From Chrysophaeum taylorii (Eukaryota; Sar; Pelagophyceae; Pelagomonadales; Pelagomonadaceae), in assembly GCA_029834535.1 (NCBI GenBank), contig JAQMWT010000077.1, positions 97,785 to 161,784 on the forward strand: a DNA stretch of 64,000 nt, read 5' to 3'. The notes beneath the pieces are model-generated. The model ran no database searches. It was not told the DNA's origin and saw only the letters and a list, made by a program, of their open reading frames with translations. Positions 42,426 to 52,160 of the stretch are shown one piece after another (positions within the stretch are counted from its first letter, which is position 1; each line of letters begins with the position of its first letter). The translations under genes were made by a program, and so were the position numbers.

Positions 42426-43340
42426 CTAGTGCTGGCCGAGGGAGAGGGGGACCTGGTGATGCGTGTGGTGGAGTAGCGGCTGTTTGTGCTGGGCCTCGTC
42501 GAAACTGGAATTTCTGGTGACGGCCGATGACCTCGACGGTTCGTGATAGGCCATGCCGGCAACATCTCTGGGCGAAAAGGCAGTAAGGTGACTCATAAAC
42601 GTCTTGATGACCGAGGTGAGTTCCGAGACGGCTTTTTCGACTGCTTCGAGGCGGTGTATGATGTGGTCGGCCTCGATCCGCCTCGACTCGTTCATCTGGA
42701 GACTCCGGATGTGCATCTTCCGGGCAGAGTCGTCCGAGTCGTCGTCGTATTCGTCGTGCTTTCGCTTCCCGTTGACCTGGGGTATCGTGCGCTGCGTCGA
42801 CGATGTCCCCAAGGGCTGCTCGAGCTTCTTTTTGCTCAGCACGTAGACGGCAGGCGTGAGCGCGGGCTCGACCGCGAGTCCGCTCAGGCTCGACGACTGC
42901 TCTCCCATGAGAGGATCGCCCGCGCCCTCGGGCGACACCTCGATCTTCACCGCGAACGACCGGTCCGCGCGTCGGAAACTCCCGAGCTCGATGCGGTACG
43001 AAAACGAGACCGCGTCAGAGTCTGCGGGAATCGCGGCTCGAACGTGAGACGAAAGGCTCAGAACGCGCAGCGACGACTGATCGCTTGCGTCCATGGGCGT
43101 GCCGTCGTCGTAGCACAGCAACAGCCGCAACGGCACGGGCGCGTGCCACGGCCACTGCTCGCGCCCCAGAAGCTTGACGGTCACCTTTATAAAATGTTCT
43201 GCCCGCGGCGTCGCATCTTTGTAGAACAGATTGCTAATCGCCCCCGGCGTCACGCGCGCCTTCTGGTACTCGCGCTGCGCGTCGGACACCTCCTGCGACA
43301 CCACCACCAGCCGCGCGCCTCGTGCTTCCAGTCCTTGCAT
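42426..43340 (-). CDS. Uncharacterised protein with a conserved-looking beta-rich core
   Basis: ATG at 43340 gives 304 residues beginning MQGLEARGARLVVVSQEVSD. Residues about 50-150 look like a beta-sandwich domain (WPWHAPVPLRLLLCYDDGTP, VSFSYRIELGSFRRADRSF, AVKIEVSPEG). A basic-acidic linker (GKRKHDEYDDDSDDSARKM) precedes a helix that is probably a coiled coil (about 205-245, HIIHRLEAVEKAVSELTSVI). The tail is His/Ser/Gln-rich. The layout resembles a nuclear regulator, but I recognise no family. The frame has codon usage like its coding neighbours and no overlapping convincing frame. Confidence 0.6.
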   Translation of the reverse strand: MQGLEARGARLVVVSQEVSDAQREYQKARVTPGAISNLFYKDATPRAEHFIKVTVKLLGREQWPWHAPVPLRLLLCYDDGTPMDASDQSSLRVLSLSSHVRAAIPADSDAVSFSYRIELGSFRRADRSFAVKIEVSPEGAGDPLMGEQSSSLSGLAVEPALTPAVYVLSKKKLEQPLGTSSTQRTIPQVNGKRKHDEYDDDSDDSARKMHIRSLQMNESRRIEADHIIHRLEAVEKAVSELTSVIKTFMSHLTAFSPRDVAGMAYHEPSRSSAVTRNSSFDEAQHKQPLLHHTHHQVPLSLGQH

Positions 43341-44614
43341 CGTCGCAACACACAAACAATCAACCGATGTCGTCCGAGAACCTTCCCGCCAAATTTGTAC
43401 GACCGTAGGCTTGTTGAGTGAGCACTTCAGGACTTTTTCTCAGCGGCGTACGCCGACATGTATGTATACATCTTGGCAATCAAAACAAAATTTAGGGTAA
43501 GTTTAAGAAACCCATGCAGAATCCCGGATTAATTCTCGCTCTGGTCGGGACTTCCCGGCGTTGTTAGTGTCTAACAACGGCTCGTGCAAAAATTTTCTGA
43601 CCCAACGGACTTATTCACGAGGCCTCGACGCCAGGAAATTTATTTGTATTCGGTTTGAATCGGTGCTGCTGCAGGGAAATCAAATAATTTGTGCCAATGC
43701 GTCGAGATTTGTACCACACAGAGCGTCGATTGACTTGAAACTCACTACCTTATGATGAGGAGGCACAACCCCCCCCCTACGGTGGTTGCCCCTGCCTTCT
43801 CAACCCAGCTTCGGTATGGTCACACACGCGCTGGACAACAAACCAGGTCGCGCCTACGCCCCGCAATATTATTATTATTATTATGGTTTCCAACTCCCAG
43901 GCTCAAAGAGCCAGAATGGATGAGCGCAAGGAAACAAGGAAGCACAACAAATACGAAGGATATGCGCGCGGAGGGGGAGACGGATGAAGCAAGAACGCAC
44001 ATTTTCATTATTTGGTCCGGGCGGAATGCGCTACCGACCGTTGGGGAAAAGGGGAGGATGATAATAACTCTGAGGGAGGACGTCGTCCTTGGATAAGGTG
44101 GCTCCTAGAAGGCCCTGCAAGAAAAAGGCACCGCACTCCGCCGAGTCAGACGTGTGTTCGAACGGTCGAGACGTCGCCGTGTCACCAAGGGCGGCACTTG
44201 GTCGTAGGAAGCCCCCCCCTCAAATCTTCTTTGGAAGTCCGTAAGCCTGGGGGGCGGGGTCATTTCGTCAAAAACGGGCTCGCTCTCTGGGCGCTCTTGC
44301 GCCCCCCGACCGTGACGTCCTGCTCTGTCTCGAACAACCCGCGAAACCAATGCCGACCGAGCCCCCTACCTTTTTATTGATTGTGCGAAATCACGTCAAC
44401 TGGGCTCCAGAGAAGAAGAAGAAGAAGAAGAAAAAAAAAAAAAGATGCAAATATAGTCATATAGCCATACGGGCAGGGCGACGATAGGAGTCTCGCGGGA
44501 GTTATATATCAACGCGCCAGGGCATACAAGCAAACAAACAAACAAACAAAGAAACAAGCGACACCGTAGTGCAAGGGACCGACCGGCATACGGCGATATA
44601 GTGGTCTGACTCGA
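43341..44614. other. Unassigned spacer
   Basis: Short frames only. Simple repeats include (ATT)5 at 43866-43881, (GAA)n followed by poly-A at 44411-44443 and (CAAA)n at 44529-44550. No gene supported. Confidence 0.5.
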
Positions 44615-45757
44615 CTACGAAAGATGGTGACGGCGGCGACCCCCCCAGCTGCCGGCTAAGAATCTACTTACGACGCCATAAGGGACGTTGAATTGCGAGG
44701 CCATGCGGCTCCACATTGCATCGACTTGGGCTGGGAAGTGGTCTCTCGCCTCGCCTTGGACGCCGTCTCGCGTCCAGACAGGGGTCGGCACAAAGGCGCC
44801 TTGTCGGAAGAAGAACTGGCGAAGGGAGATCGAGCGGTCGAGAGTGAGCAGGCGCACGAACTCGTAGTCGGAGCTTCCGTCGAAGGGGAATTCACCGTTG
44901 TAGTTGAAGTCGAACCACCGATCGCAAGCGACGGGCAACGAGCACTTTCCAACCTCAAAGCTAAGGGCGGTCAAGTCCCAGCCATCTTCGCGGACAAACG
45001 TTGTGCGGCGATGCGATGGGAGCTGCGCCCGTACCACGGAAGAATAGCGTTCATACCGAATGATCCGCGACGTACTCCCAGATCGCAAGTCGCTCTCGCC
45101 GCGAGCATCGACTAGAATTCTCAGCTCGCACTCGTTCCCAGACCCACATCTGCAGCAAAGCGCCGTCCCCAAGACTCGCGCCTGGTAGAATTCCCGCGGC
45201 GGGTGGTTGAACCGCCAATTGCACTTGACGACGTTCGACAGGACGCGCGCGCCGCCGCGACGATTGTCGTCGACGACGAGCCTCCGCCAGGAATCCCCGT
45301 ATTCGCTCGGATGGAGCGACCCTGCTGGGTACATCGCCTCGGCAACGAGCTGGAAGGCCGCATCGCTCAGTGCGAGTCCCATCAACTGCCGGCAACAGCA
45401 CCCTACCGAACACAGCGCGCCAGGTCCGGCCGTCGACGCGATCATCGCGACCAAGTCGCCGTCCGCGAGCACGCCAGCCCTGCTTGCCATTTCTTCCCGA
45501 GCCCTTTCCGCCGCGTCAAACAACTCTCTCTTCCTTCCTAGCGCACGAAGGACCGCACGGTGAAGACAAGCCCACACGCTACACGCGACCTTCTCGAGCC
45601 GCCGTGGGCCCGTTCTCCGTCCTCTACCGTGGTCGACTCCGCGCTCATGTGTCTCCTCTCTCCTGACCCCCACGTCACCCACCTGAGGTATGCCGGCCTC
45701 CTTGCTGACCTCATCGAGTGGGCTGCCGTCTCGCGCCTGAGACTCCCCTGTCACCAT
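44615..45757 (-). CDS. F-box-like domain protein
   Basis: 380 residues from the first ATG (45757); a second ATG at 45490 would remove a poorly structured 89-residue N-terminus. Residues about 95-145 look like a divergent F-box (LADGDLVAMIASTAG, CCCRQLMGLALSDAAFQLV). This is followed by DSWRRLVVDDNRRGG and KCNWRFNHPPREFY, an arrangement seen in many F-box-like proteins of stramenopile algae. F-box proteins recruit substrates to SCF ubiquitin ligases. A good donor (GTAAGT) at 44671 in the last codons suggests the end may be spliced rather than running to ...GGRRRHHLS. Confidence 0.55.
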   Translation of the reverse strand: MVTGESQARDGSPLDEVSKEAGIPQVGDVGVRREETHERGVDHGRGRRTGPRRLEKVACSVWACLHRAVLRALGRKRELFDAAERAREEMASRAGVLADGDLVAMIASTAGPGALCSVGCCCRQLMGLALSDAAFQLVAEAMYPAGSLHPSEYGDSWRRLVVDDNRRGGARVLSNVVKCNWRFNHPPREFYQARVLGTALCCRCGSGNECELRILVDARGESDLRSGSTSRIIRYERYSSVVRAQLPSHRRTTFVREDGWDLTALSFEVGKCSLPVACDRWFDFNYNGEFPFDGSSDYEFVRLLTLDRSISLRQFFFRQGAFVPTPVWTRDGVQGEARDHFPAQVDAMWSRMASQFNVPYGVVSRFLAGSWGGRRRHHLS

Positions 45758-46858
45758 CGTGGCTAAATTCTTTCTTTCCCGACGTGCTGTCCTAAATCTT
45801 CTAAAAACGAAATGTTTGTTTGTTTGACTGGTAACAACTCTCCCTCGTTCTTGGTTTGCGAAAAATACGCGCCAGGCTCTCCACTCGATGCCGATGGCGC
45901 AACCGCCATGTCAATCGCGACGCGGCGCTGAGTGTCTGTGGCATGCACCACCACATCATCAACGGTCCGAGGTCTTCGGCATCTTTGCCGACGTCGTCGC
46001 CCCTGCTCGCAGGTCTATGGCTTGTATGATGTGAAAACCTTCTTCGTATATGATACAGCACACCACGTCTTGCGCGACATCCTCATCAACTTTGGCCGCG
46101 AACACACACCTCTATGACCTCAAGACGGTCGTCGCCTGATGCTCGAAGTTAAAATTAATGGCCGCGATCGTCCACCCCTCATCCCAAAAGACAGTCGCGC
46201 TGCGGAATTTCGATTTCTCCAATTAGCGCTTGCGCATCTACACAGCACTGTTAATGCCTTTGTCACCTTAAGTAAGTAGCCCGTGACTCGCTCGCGTGCG
46301 TCTGCACGACGCGGTTTACTCAGCGGACGTGGGCTAACAACGGCTGCGCTAGTATCCCTGTGGCCACCGCGGGCCAGCGCTGCCGCATTTACCGCAAGTG
46401 GGGCTTTGCTGCTGCCTTGAGCCGGGATCGACGACGCGCCCTCGCCGCCCTCCGCCACGTCGTTACCTCTCGTAGTTTCTAACGAAAAACCATGCACCCA
46501 GCAGGACTTCCAGCTACGTCGCACGTTTGTTTTCCCGGCGGAATGATACGTACGCCATGCGAGCCGGCCCTCTCGTCTCCGGCCTTGCGGCTCGGCGGCG
46601 ACTCCGCCGGAGATCGCTCGGGGTGGTGCCCGCCCCTGACACCGGTGAGCTACAAGACACTCCAGTGCAGTGCCGCAGTACTCCCTCACTCGCCGCCCCC
46701 CTCGGGTTCGACTCGCCCACCGCTGTGAGCCACAACACGTGGTTTGCAATCGGCTCTTTGGAAGGAAGGAAGGAAGGAAGGAAGGAACTCACCCCTCTCG
46801 GCGATTCCGCGCCGACTCAAGCCCCCTCGCTGCTCTTTTGGACTGGCGAGATACGATG
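45758..46858. other. Unassigned spacer
   Basis: Contains (GGAA)6 at about 46762-46787 and overlapping short frames on both strands, none convincing. No gene supported. Confidence 0.5.
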
Positions 46859-48169
46859 TCAATCGAAGTCGTCCCCATATTCATCATCTCTAGCCTGGTG
46901 CGGCGCATCTTCCTCCCCAGCGCGATTCAAAGTATCGTAGGAAGCTTCTCGGGGCCTATCATTTGCAGTCGCCGCCTTGTTGTGAGGCACGTACCGCTCC
47001 TCTGGCGCGGGAGCCTCGTCGACCGCAACCGTAACGGAAGCAGGAAGCTCGTTGGGCATTGCCATTGCCTCCGGGCGCTCATTTTCTGCTTCTTCCGAGT
47101 TGGCGAGAGCGTCGCATTTGGGAGATCCATGCGTGAGGTCGCCAAAATAGGTGCGCAACCAAGTTTCGTCGTATAGACGAGTCGGCTGCCGCGGCGGATT
47201 CCGATTGCGAACCTTCGCTGGCCGTGCCCCTTCATTCTGATACGCGTGTTTAGGAGGCGGCATGAGCGACGCAGCGTACTGCTCAATGAGCTTTGCGTGA
47301 CCGATTAGCGACGCTGTACGATCCTGCTCGATCGTTCCGCGCGACTCGTCGCGAACGACCATCGCCATCGTCGCGATGAACTCGTCGGTCTCAGCGTCGC
47401 GGCGACGGCGGCGTTCGCGCTGCTGTCGGAGGTACGATATCCGTGATCCCTTGGGCTGGGGACTCGAGGAACTCTCCCTAGTCGCAGGTAGCGACGCTCT
47501 CGGTTCGTCTCTCCGCGACGACGATGATGCCCGGCTCGATTTTATTCGGACTGGTTCGTCGCGTAGGTTCATCAGCGGCTGTTGTTGTTCTGCGGCCCTT
47601 TGTGATACAGAGGAGGTGGCGGGTGGCCTCTCGTCAATGACTGGCAGACTTTGAGCCTTTTTGGCGTCGATCAACCGCTGCTCGGCCTCGACGGCCTCGT
47701 CGGCGGCGCGGACTGCCGCGGCCTCGGCGTAGGCAGCCGACCTCAACCTGAGCGCTACTTGCTCGTCCCGAGGATCCCAGGCGGGCGACCTGAATTCGTC
47801 GGAGAAAACGCGAACTTCCTTCGTCTCGACGTCGTGCTCCCCGCGAAGCATTTCCGAAAAGGATCGCGCCATGTCGCGCGAGGACCAATCGCTTCGAGCT
47901 CCGTCGGCAGACAGCACGTCATTCCATGAACGACTTGCTCTGGGTCGCTGTCTTTTCACGATAATCTTGGGTGGATTTCGGCGGCGGCGGTATTGAAGGA
48001 GGGGCAGAATCTTATTCTTCCGGCGCCTCGGGCGCGTTGGTGGCTCGGCGGCTGGCGCTGGGGCCTCGAAGACCACGGCAGCAGCCGGCGCCGCGGGCGA
48101 AGGTGCGGCAGCTTCGCCCTCGAGACACACCACCGGGACGCCAGGTGCCAACACGATTACTCCTCTCAT
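46859..48169 (-). CDS. Disordered, charged protein of unknown function
   Basis: Single-exon 436-residue frame. The first 50 residues are Ala/Pro-rich, followed by a basic patch (RPRRRKNK...YRRRRNPPK) and alternating acidic and basic stretches with a helix (RSAAYAEAAAVRAADEAVEA). The very end is DDEYGDDFD; a Tyr-(x)-Asp-Asp-Phe-(Asp/Glu) acidic end recurs in protist ciliary and basal-body proteins, which is only suggestive. It is head-to-head, 112 bp apart, with the LRR-IQ protein gene. No domain recognised. Confidence 0.55.
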   Translation of the reverse strand: MRGVIVLAPGVPVVCLEGEAAAPSPAAPAAAVVFEAPAPAAEPPTRPRRRKNKILPLLQYRRRRNPPKIIVKRQRPRASRSWNDVLSADGARSDWSSRDMARSFSEMLRGEHDVETKEVRVFSDEFRSPAWDPRDEQVALRLRSAAYAEAAAVRAADEAVEAEQRLIDAKKAQSLPVIDERPPATSSVSQRAAEQQQPLMNLRDEPVRIKSSRASSSSRRDEPRASLPATRESSSSPQPKGSRISYLRQQRERRRRRDAETDEFIATMAMVVRDESRGTIEQDRTASLIGHAKLIEQYAASLMPPPKHAYQNEGARPAKVRNRNPPRQPTRLYDETWLRTYFGDLTHGSPKCDALANSEEAENERPEAMAMPNELPASVTVAVDEAPAPEERYVPHNKAATANDRPREASYDTLNRAGEEDAPHQARDDEYGDDFD

Positions 48170-48281
48170 ACAACGTCGTCGTTTTCAACTGCAGATTTCG
48201 TCGAGCCGTATCTTTTTCATTCGCGGCGGCGGACGATGGACTCAAGCAAATATAGCAAACACCACAGGTGAAAAGCAACGA
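48170..48281. promoter_or_regulatory. Divergent promoter region, 112 bp
   Basis: Spacer between head-to-head starts. A short upstream plus-strand ATG frame (48235) ends after 11 codons beside CACAG|GTGAAA, so a small 5' exon or upstream open frame is possible for the plus gene. Confidence 0.4.
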
Positions 48282-51200
48282 ATGGGACGGCCAAACCTGA
48301 AGCACGCCCTCAGCGCGATCGCACGAGCGGAATCCACGAGCGCGTCTGCGCTGCCCTTTGATGACATTCCCGCCGAGATTATGTCCGGTCAGCACCTCGA
48401 CCTTCGCGCGTGGTCGATGCTGTTTTCGGAAAAAACGGCGAAAGCGGTCGCCGCAATCACGAGAGCGCGCGAATTGCGACGCGTCGAGGAACATCTCAAG
48501 TTCTTCAAACCCACGTTTCCGGGCGCTCCGGTGGAAGAAGAAGCAGACGACGGATTTTCGTCGGGCGGCGGTGTTCTGGGCGCCGACCGCGCCCGCCGCA
48601 TGGCTCGACGCGAGGCTTTTGCAGAGAAACTTCGCGAGGTTGAGGAGGCGGCGAGACGGAAGGCACTGCGCGTGGCGCAGGATGAGCTCGGCGTGCGAGA
48701 GATATTGATTGGTGGTGCTTCCGAGCTCACCGACGACGGCGTTTCGGAGCTCGCTGCGGCGTGTCCCGCCGTGACAACCGTCGACATCAGCGGTGCCTCC
48801 CGTGTGACTGACGTCGGTCTACGAGCCCTCGCCGTCCACTGTCGCAATCTGCGGCAACTCAACGTCGGCGGCTGTGCTGGGCTGTGCGGTCCGGGTCTCG
48901 CGGCGCTCGGAGAGCGGTGCAAGCAGCTGGTGAGCATGCGGCTTGCTCGGTGTGGTCGTGCGGCTACAGGGTGGGCACTGGCGGCATTCGTCAAAGGGTG
49001 CGGGCAAAACTTGACGACACTCGACGCGTCGCACTGTTTACTCTTAAACGACGCAGACTGCAATTCGATCGCCAAGTATTGCCCGTCGCTGACCTGGCTG
49101 TCGCTCGCAGACTCCCGCCAAGTAGGCGACGTGGGAGTGGTGGCCATAGGAAACGGGTGCCAGTCTCTACAAAAGTTGAGCCTGGCGCGGTCAGAGCTGC
49201 CGCATCGATTGACGGACATTGCCCTGCTGAGCGTCGCCGAAGGCTGTGGTCACGCGTTGCGGGACCTCGATCTTCGAGGGTGCGAGATGGTCACCGACGT
49301 GGGCGTCTCATGGATCGCACACCAAACAGGGGCAAGTTTGACGACGATCAACTTGCGAGGGTGCAACCGCGTCGGAAACGGCGGTTGCCGAGCGCTCGCA
49401 GAAAACTGTCGCGCGCTGCGGCGAATCGACCTGCACGGAGCTCGGCGAGTGACAGACGTGGGTATCCGCGTCCTAGGCGCTTCTCTTGGCAGTGTCCTCG
49501 AATCATTGGATTGTAGTTACATGCACTTGCTGAGCGACGGCACGGATCGGGGATTCGGCTTCGAGGGTCTGCTGGCACTCGCCCGGGACGCGACTGCGTT
49601 GATGGCGCTCCACCTCGACGGCTGTTTCCAAGTCTCAACGCGCGTATTGACGGCTCTTTCGAAGGCGCACATCGAGCTGAGAGAGCTCGGTCTAGCCGGC
49701 TGCCCCCGACTCACGACTGCGGCGCTCGGGTTGATCACGACCGCAAACGGTCGCACGCTTGAGAAGCTCAACTTCGCATGCTGTGGAGACTGCATCGACG
49801 ACGCCGCGGTGTCAGCCGTCGCGCGCGGTGCGCCTCGACTGCGCCACCTCATCCTACGCGACTGCGAGCGGTGGGGGCAGGTCGGCGCGCAGGCGATCGC
49901 GCGCCACTGCAGGCGGCTCGCGCGGCTCGATTGCAGCGGATGCAAGTCGGTCGACGACTACGCCGTTGCCCACATCGCCAACGCGCAGTTTGACCAGCTC
50001 CGACACGTTATCCTGGCACACTGCCCCAAGTTTGGCGACATTGGACTCGCTTGGCTGGCCGAGGGGCCGGGTGGCGCCGACCTCGTGACGCTCGCGCTCT
50101 TCAAGACATGTTGCACAACGGCGGCGCTGAAAAGCTACAGGGGCCATTTTGTTTACTCGGAGCTGCGCCGCGACGATGATTTTTTTGGTTTCAAGCCCAA
50201 GCCGCGATGGGAGCATCGGGTGACAATCCACCACCACGCCAAAAAGCGCAACGCTGTCATACACTTGCAGTCGACGTATCGCGCTCTCTGCGATCGGCGC
50301 CGTGTAAAAGAGATGCAGGAGCGACGAGCGTTGGACTTGGCATTCACGCAATTGCAAAAAATGTGGCGAGGTGCTCTCGGGAGGCGATTCGTCGCGATGC
50401 TCCGAGCCCGGCTCGTGCTTGAAGCCAACTCGGCGGTAACTCTCCAGTGTTTTGTCCGCTGCACTGTCGCGCGGAGCCTAGCACAGTCTCGCCGGAAGGC
50501 AATAGCCTATCGCGTCGCCACCGTTGCCGCGATCCAAATCGAGAAATGTTGGCGGGGATTCGTCTGTCGCCGCTATGTTCGTCGCCTCGTCTGGCAGGTG
50601 AAGGAGCAGCTTCGGAGACGAAAAAGCGCGGCCAAGTTTCTGCAGCGCAATTTCCGCGGCTATCTCGGTCGTCGCCGAGCCGCGGCACGATGGCGAGAAC
50701 GTACCGAGGAACGTGCGCGCCAGGAACTCGCCGCCGGTTCTATCCAGCGCCGGATGCGCGTTGCCGCAGCGCGCTCGCTCGCAAAACAGGCCCGCGCCGC
50801 CAGGACTAGGCAGGAGTTAGAAAAGCACAAAGCTGCCGTCCTGGTTCAGGCACGCGTCCGGCGCTACCGAACTTCGCTCATCGTCGTCTCCCGTCGTTCA
50901 ATCCATGCGGCGAGAGTCCGCGCGGCCGTCTCCGTACAGTCGCTGTGGCGCGCGAGGCACGACCGTCTGTTGGTGTACGTCGCCGCGGCCGAGCGTCGCC
51001 ACAAGGTCGAGTTCGCCGCGGCAGCTACGATTCAGCGCGGTGAGCGCGTGCGCTGCGCGAAGCGCGAGCTCGCCTCGCGCCAAGTGGCGGCTCGCAATCT
51101 GTGGCGCCGGCACACGGCGGCCGCCACCGTCGCGCAGGGCTATGCGCGCGGCTGGCTCGCGCGCAAATTCGCCGCGCGCCTCCGTACCGAGCACTTGGAT

Positions 51201-51953
51201 CACCAGCGCAAGCTTGCCGAGCTGCGCTCGTGGGCATCGACCCTTATCGCCGCTGGGTGGCGCGGCAAGCGCGGGCGAGATCGAGCGTACGAGACTCTCA
51301 ATCAAAGACGGGCACGCTGGAAGGAAATGTTCGACGAAGATACGCAGAGGCCCTTCTTTTTCAACCAAGTCACGGGCGAGATCCGCTGGCGTCGTCCCCA
51401 GGACCTCCTCGAGCTCATGAAGCGTCCACTCTGCTCGAATTGCGCCTACTTCGAAGCCGCGCTCGAATGCGCCGCGTGCGAGGAGTTCTTTTGCCACGAG
51501 TGTTGGCATCAGGTTCACTACGGCGGCAAGCGCGCTGCCCACCCCTTCAGATCGCTCTACGACGCCTACGGCATGCGCGTCGACTACGGCGACGGCGAGT
51601 TCGAGTCGCGGTGGCCGTCGGAAATTATCCAAGACGACGTCAATGGGATCCTTCTTCGCATCTCGCCGCATCGCGAGCCAGTCGAGGTTGTCGGCGCTTG
51701 GCAGAGGTACGAAGACCCCGACTATGGCACTTCCTTCTACTACAATCCCATCAGCGGTGAGGGGACCTACACCCCGCCACAGGCTTTTCTCAAAAAGGCC
51801 ATGTCGCCCTACCAGCTAGCCCGCGCCCAATCGATCGGCGAGATCATGCCCCCTTTCGAGAGCTCCGGGGGGACCGAATCAGACCTCGCCGGCTACTACG
51901 AGACGACCGTGGCGTCGTCGTACTCGCCCCACAACCAAGTCTCCGTGCAGTAG
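48282..51953 (+). CDS. LRR - IQ motif - WW - B-box-like zinc finger protein
   Basis: Single exon, 1,223 residues. Residues about 130-610 are AMN1/F-box-LRR-type leucine-rich repeats (LTDDGVSELAAACPAVTTVD, VTDVGLRALAVHCRNLRQLN and about 15 more). About 650-1,005 hold eight or more IQ-like motifs (e.g. AAIQIEKCWRGFVCRRYVRR, AAKFLQRNFRGYLGRRR) for calmodulin-type light chains. WW-like units are at about 1,012-1,045 (RPFFFNQVTGEIRW) and 1,136-1,168 (SFYYNPISGEGTY). Between them is a Cys/His cluster CSNC...CAAC...CHECWHQVH, like a B-box zinc finger. This is a scaffold architecture, plausibly cytoskeletal or ciliary; the function is inferred only from domains. Confidence 0.85.
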   Translation: MGRPNLKHALSAIARAESTSASALPFDDIPAEIMSGQHLDLRAWSMLFSEKTAKAVAAITRARELRRVEEHLKFFKPTFPGAPVEEEADDGFSSGGGVLGADRARRMARREAFAEKLREVEEAARRKALRVAQDELGVREILIGGASELTDDGVSELAAACPAVTTVDISGASRVTDVGLRALAVHCRNLRQLNVGGCAGLCGPGLAALGERCKQLVSMRLARCGRAATGWALAAFVKGCGQNLTTLDASHCLLLNDADCNSIAKYCPSLTWLSLADSRQVGDVGVVAIGNGCQSLQKLSLARSELPHRLTDIALLSVAEGCGHALRDLDLRGCEMVTDVGVSWIAHQTGASLTTINLRGCNRVGNGGCRALAENCRALRRIDLHGARRVTDVGIRVLGASLGSVLESLDCSYMHLLSDGTDRGFGFEGLLALARDATALMALHLDGCFQVSTRVLTALSKAHIELRELGLAGCPRLTTAALGLITTANGRTLEKLNFACCGDCIDDAAVSAVARGAPRLRHLILRDCERWGQVGAQAIARHCRRLARLDCSGCKSVDDYAVAHIANAQFDQLRHVILAHCPKFGDIGLAWLAEGPGGADLVTLALFKTCCTTAALKSYRGHFVYSELRRDDDFFGFKPKPRWEHRVTIHHHAKKRNAVIHLQSTYRALCDRRRVKEMQERRALDLAFTQLQKMWRGALGRRFVAMLRARLVLEANSAVTLQCFVRCTVARSLAQSRRKAIAYRVATVAAIQIEKCWRGFVCRRYVRRLVWQVKEQLRRRKSAAKFLQRNFRGYLGRRRAAARWRERTEERARQELAAGSIQRRMRVAAARSLAKQARAARTRQELEKHKAAVLVQARVRRYRTSLIVVSRRSIHAARVRAAVSVQSLWRARHDRLLVYVAAAERRHKVEFAAAATIQRGERVRCAKRELASRQVAARNLWRRHTAAATVAQGYARGWLARKFAARLRTEHLDHQRKLAELRSWASTLIAAGWRGKRGRDRAYETLNQRRARWKEMFDEDTQRPFFFNQVTGEIRWRRPQDLLELMKRPLCSNCAYFEAALECAACEEFFCHECWHQVHYGGKRAAHPFRSLYDAYGMRVDYGDGEFESRWPSEIIQDDVNGILLRISPHREPVEVVGAWQRYEDPDYGTSFYYNPISGEGTYTPPQAFLKKAMSPYQLARAQSIGEIMPPFESSGGTESDLAGYYETTVASSYSPHNQVSVQ

Positions 51954-52160
51954 GCGAGAGTGCCGCTGTCCGACTGCTCAGAGAGAGAGTGGTGCGTGTG
52001 GGTGCCGCCGAAAGGGTCCAGACTTCTCGACCCTGTTGAAAACAATCCTATGAAAAGGACATACATACCGGGTATTATAAAATTTCCTACGTCTGACTCA
52101 TAGCTCTGTACTGGCTGGAATTCGATGCATCATCATCATCAACTGTGAAAAAACAGTAAT

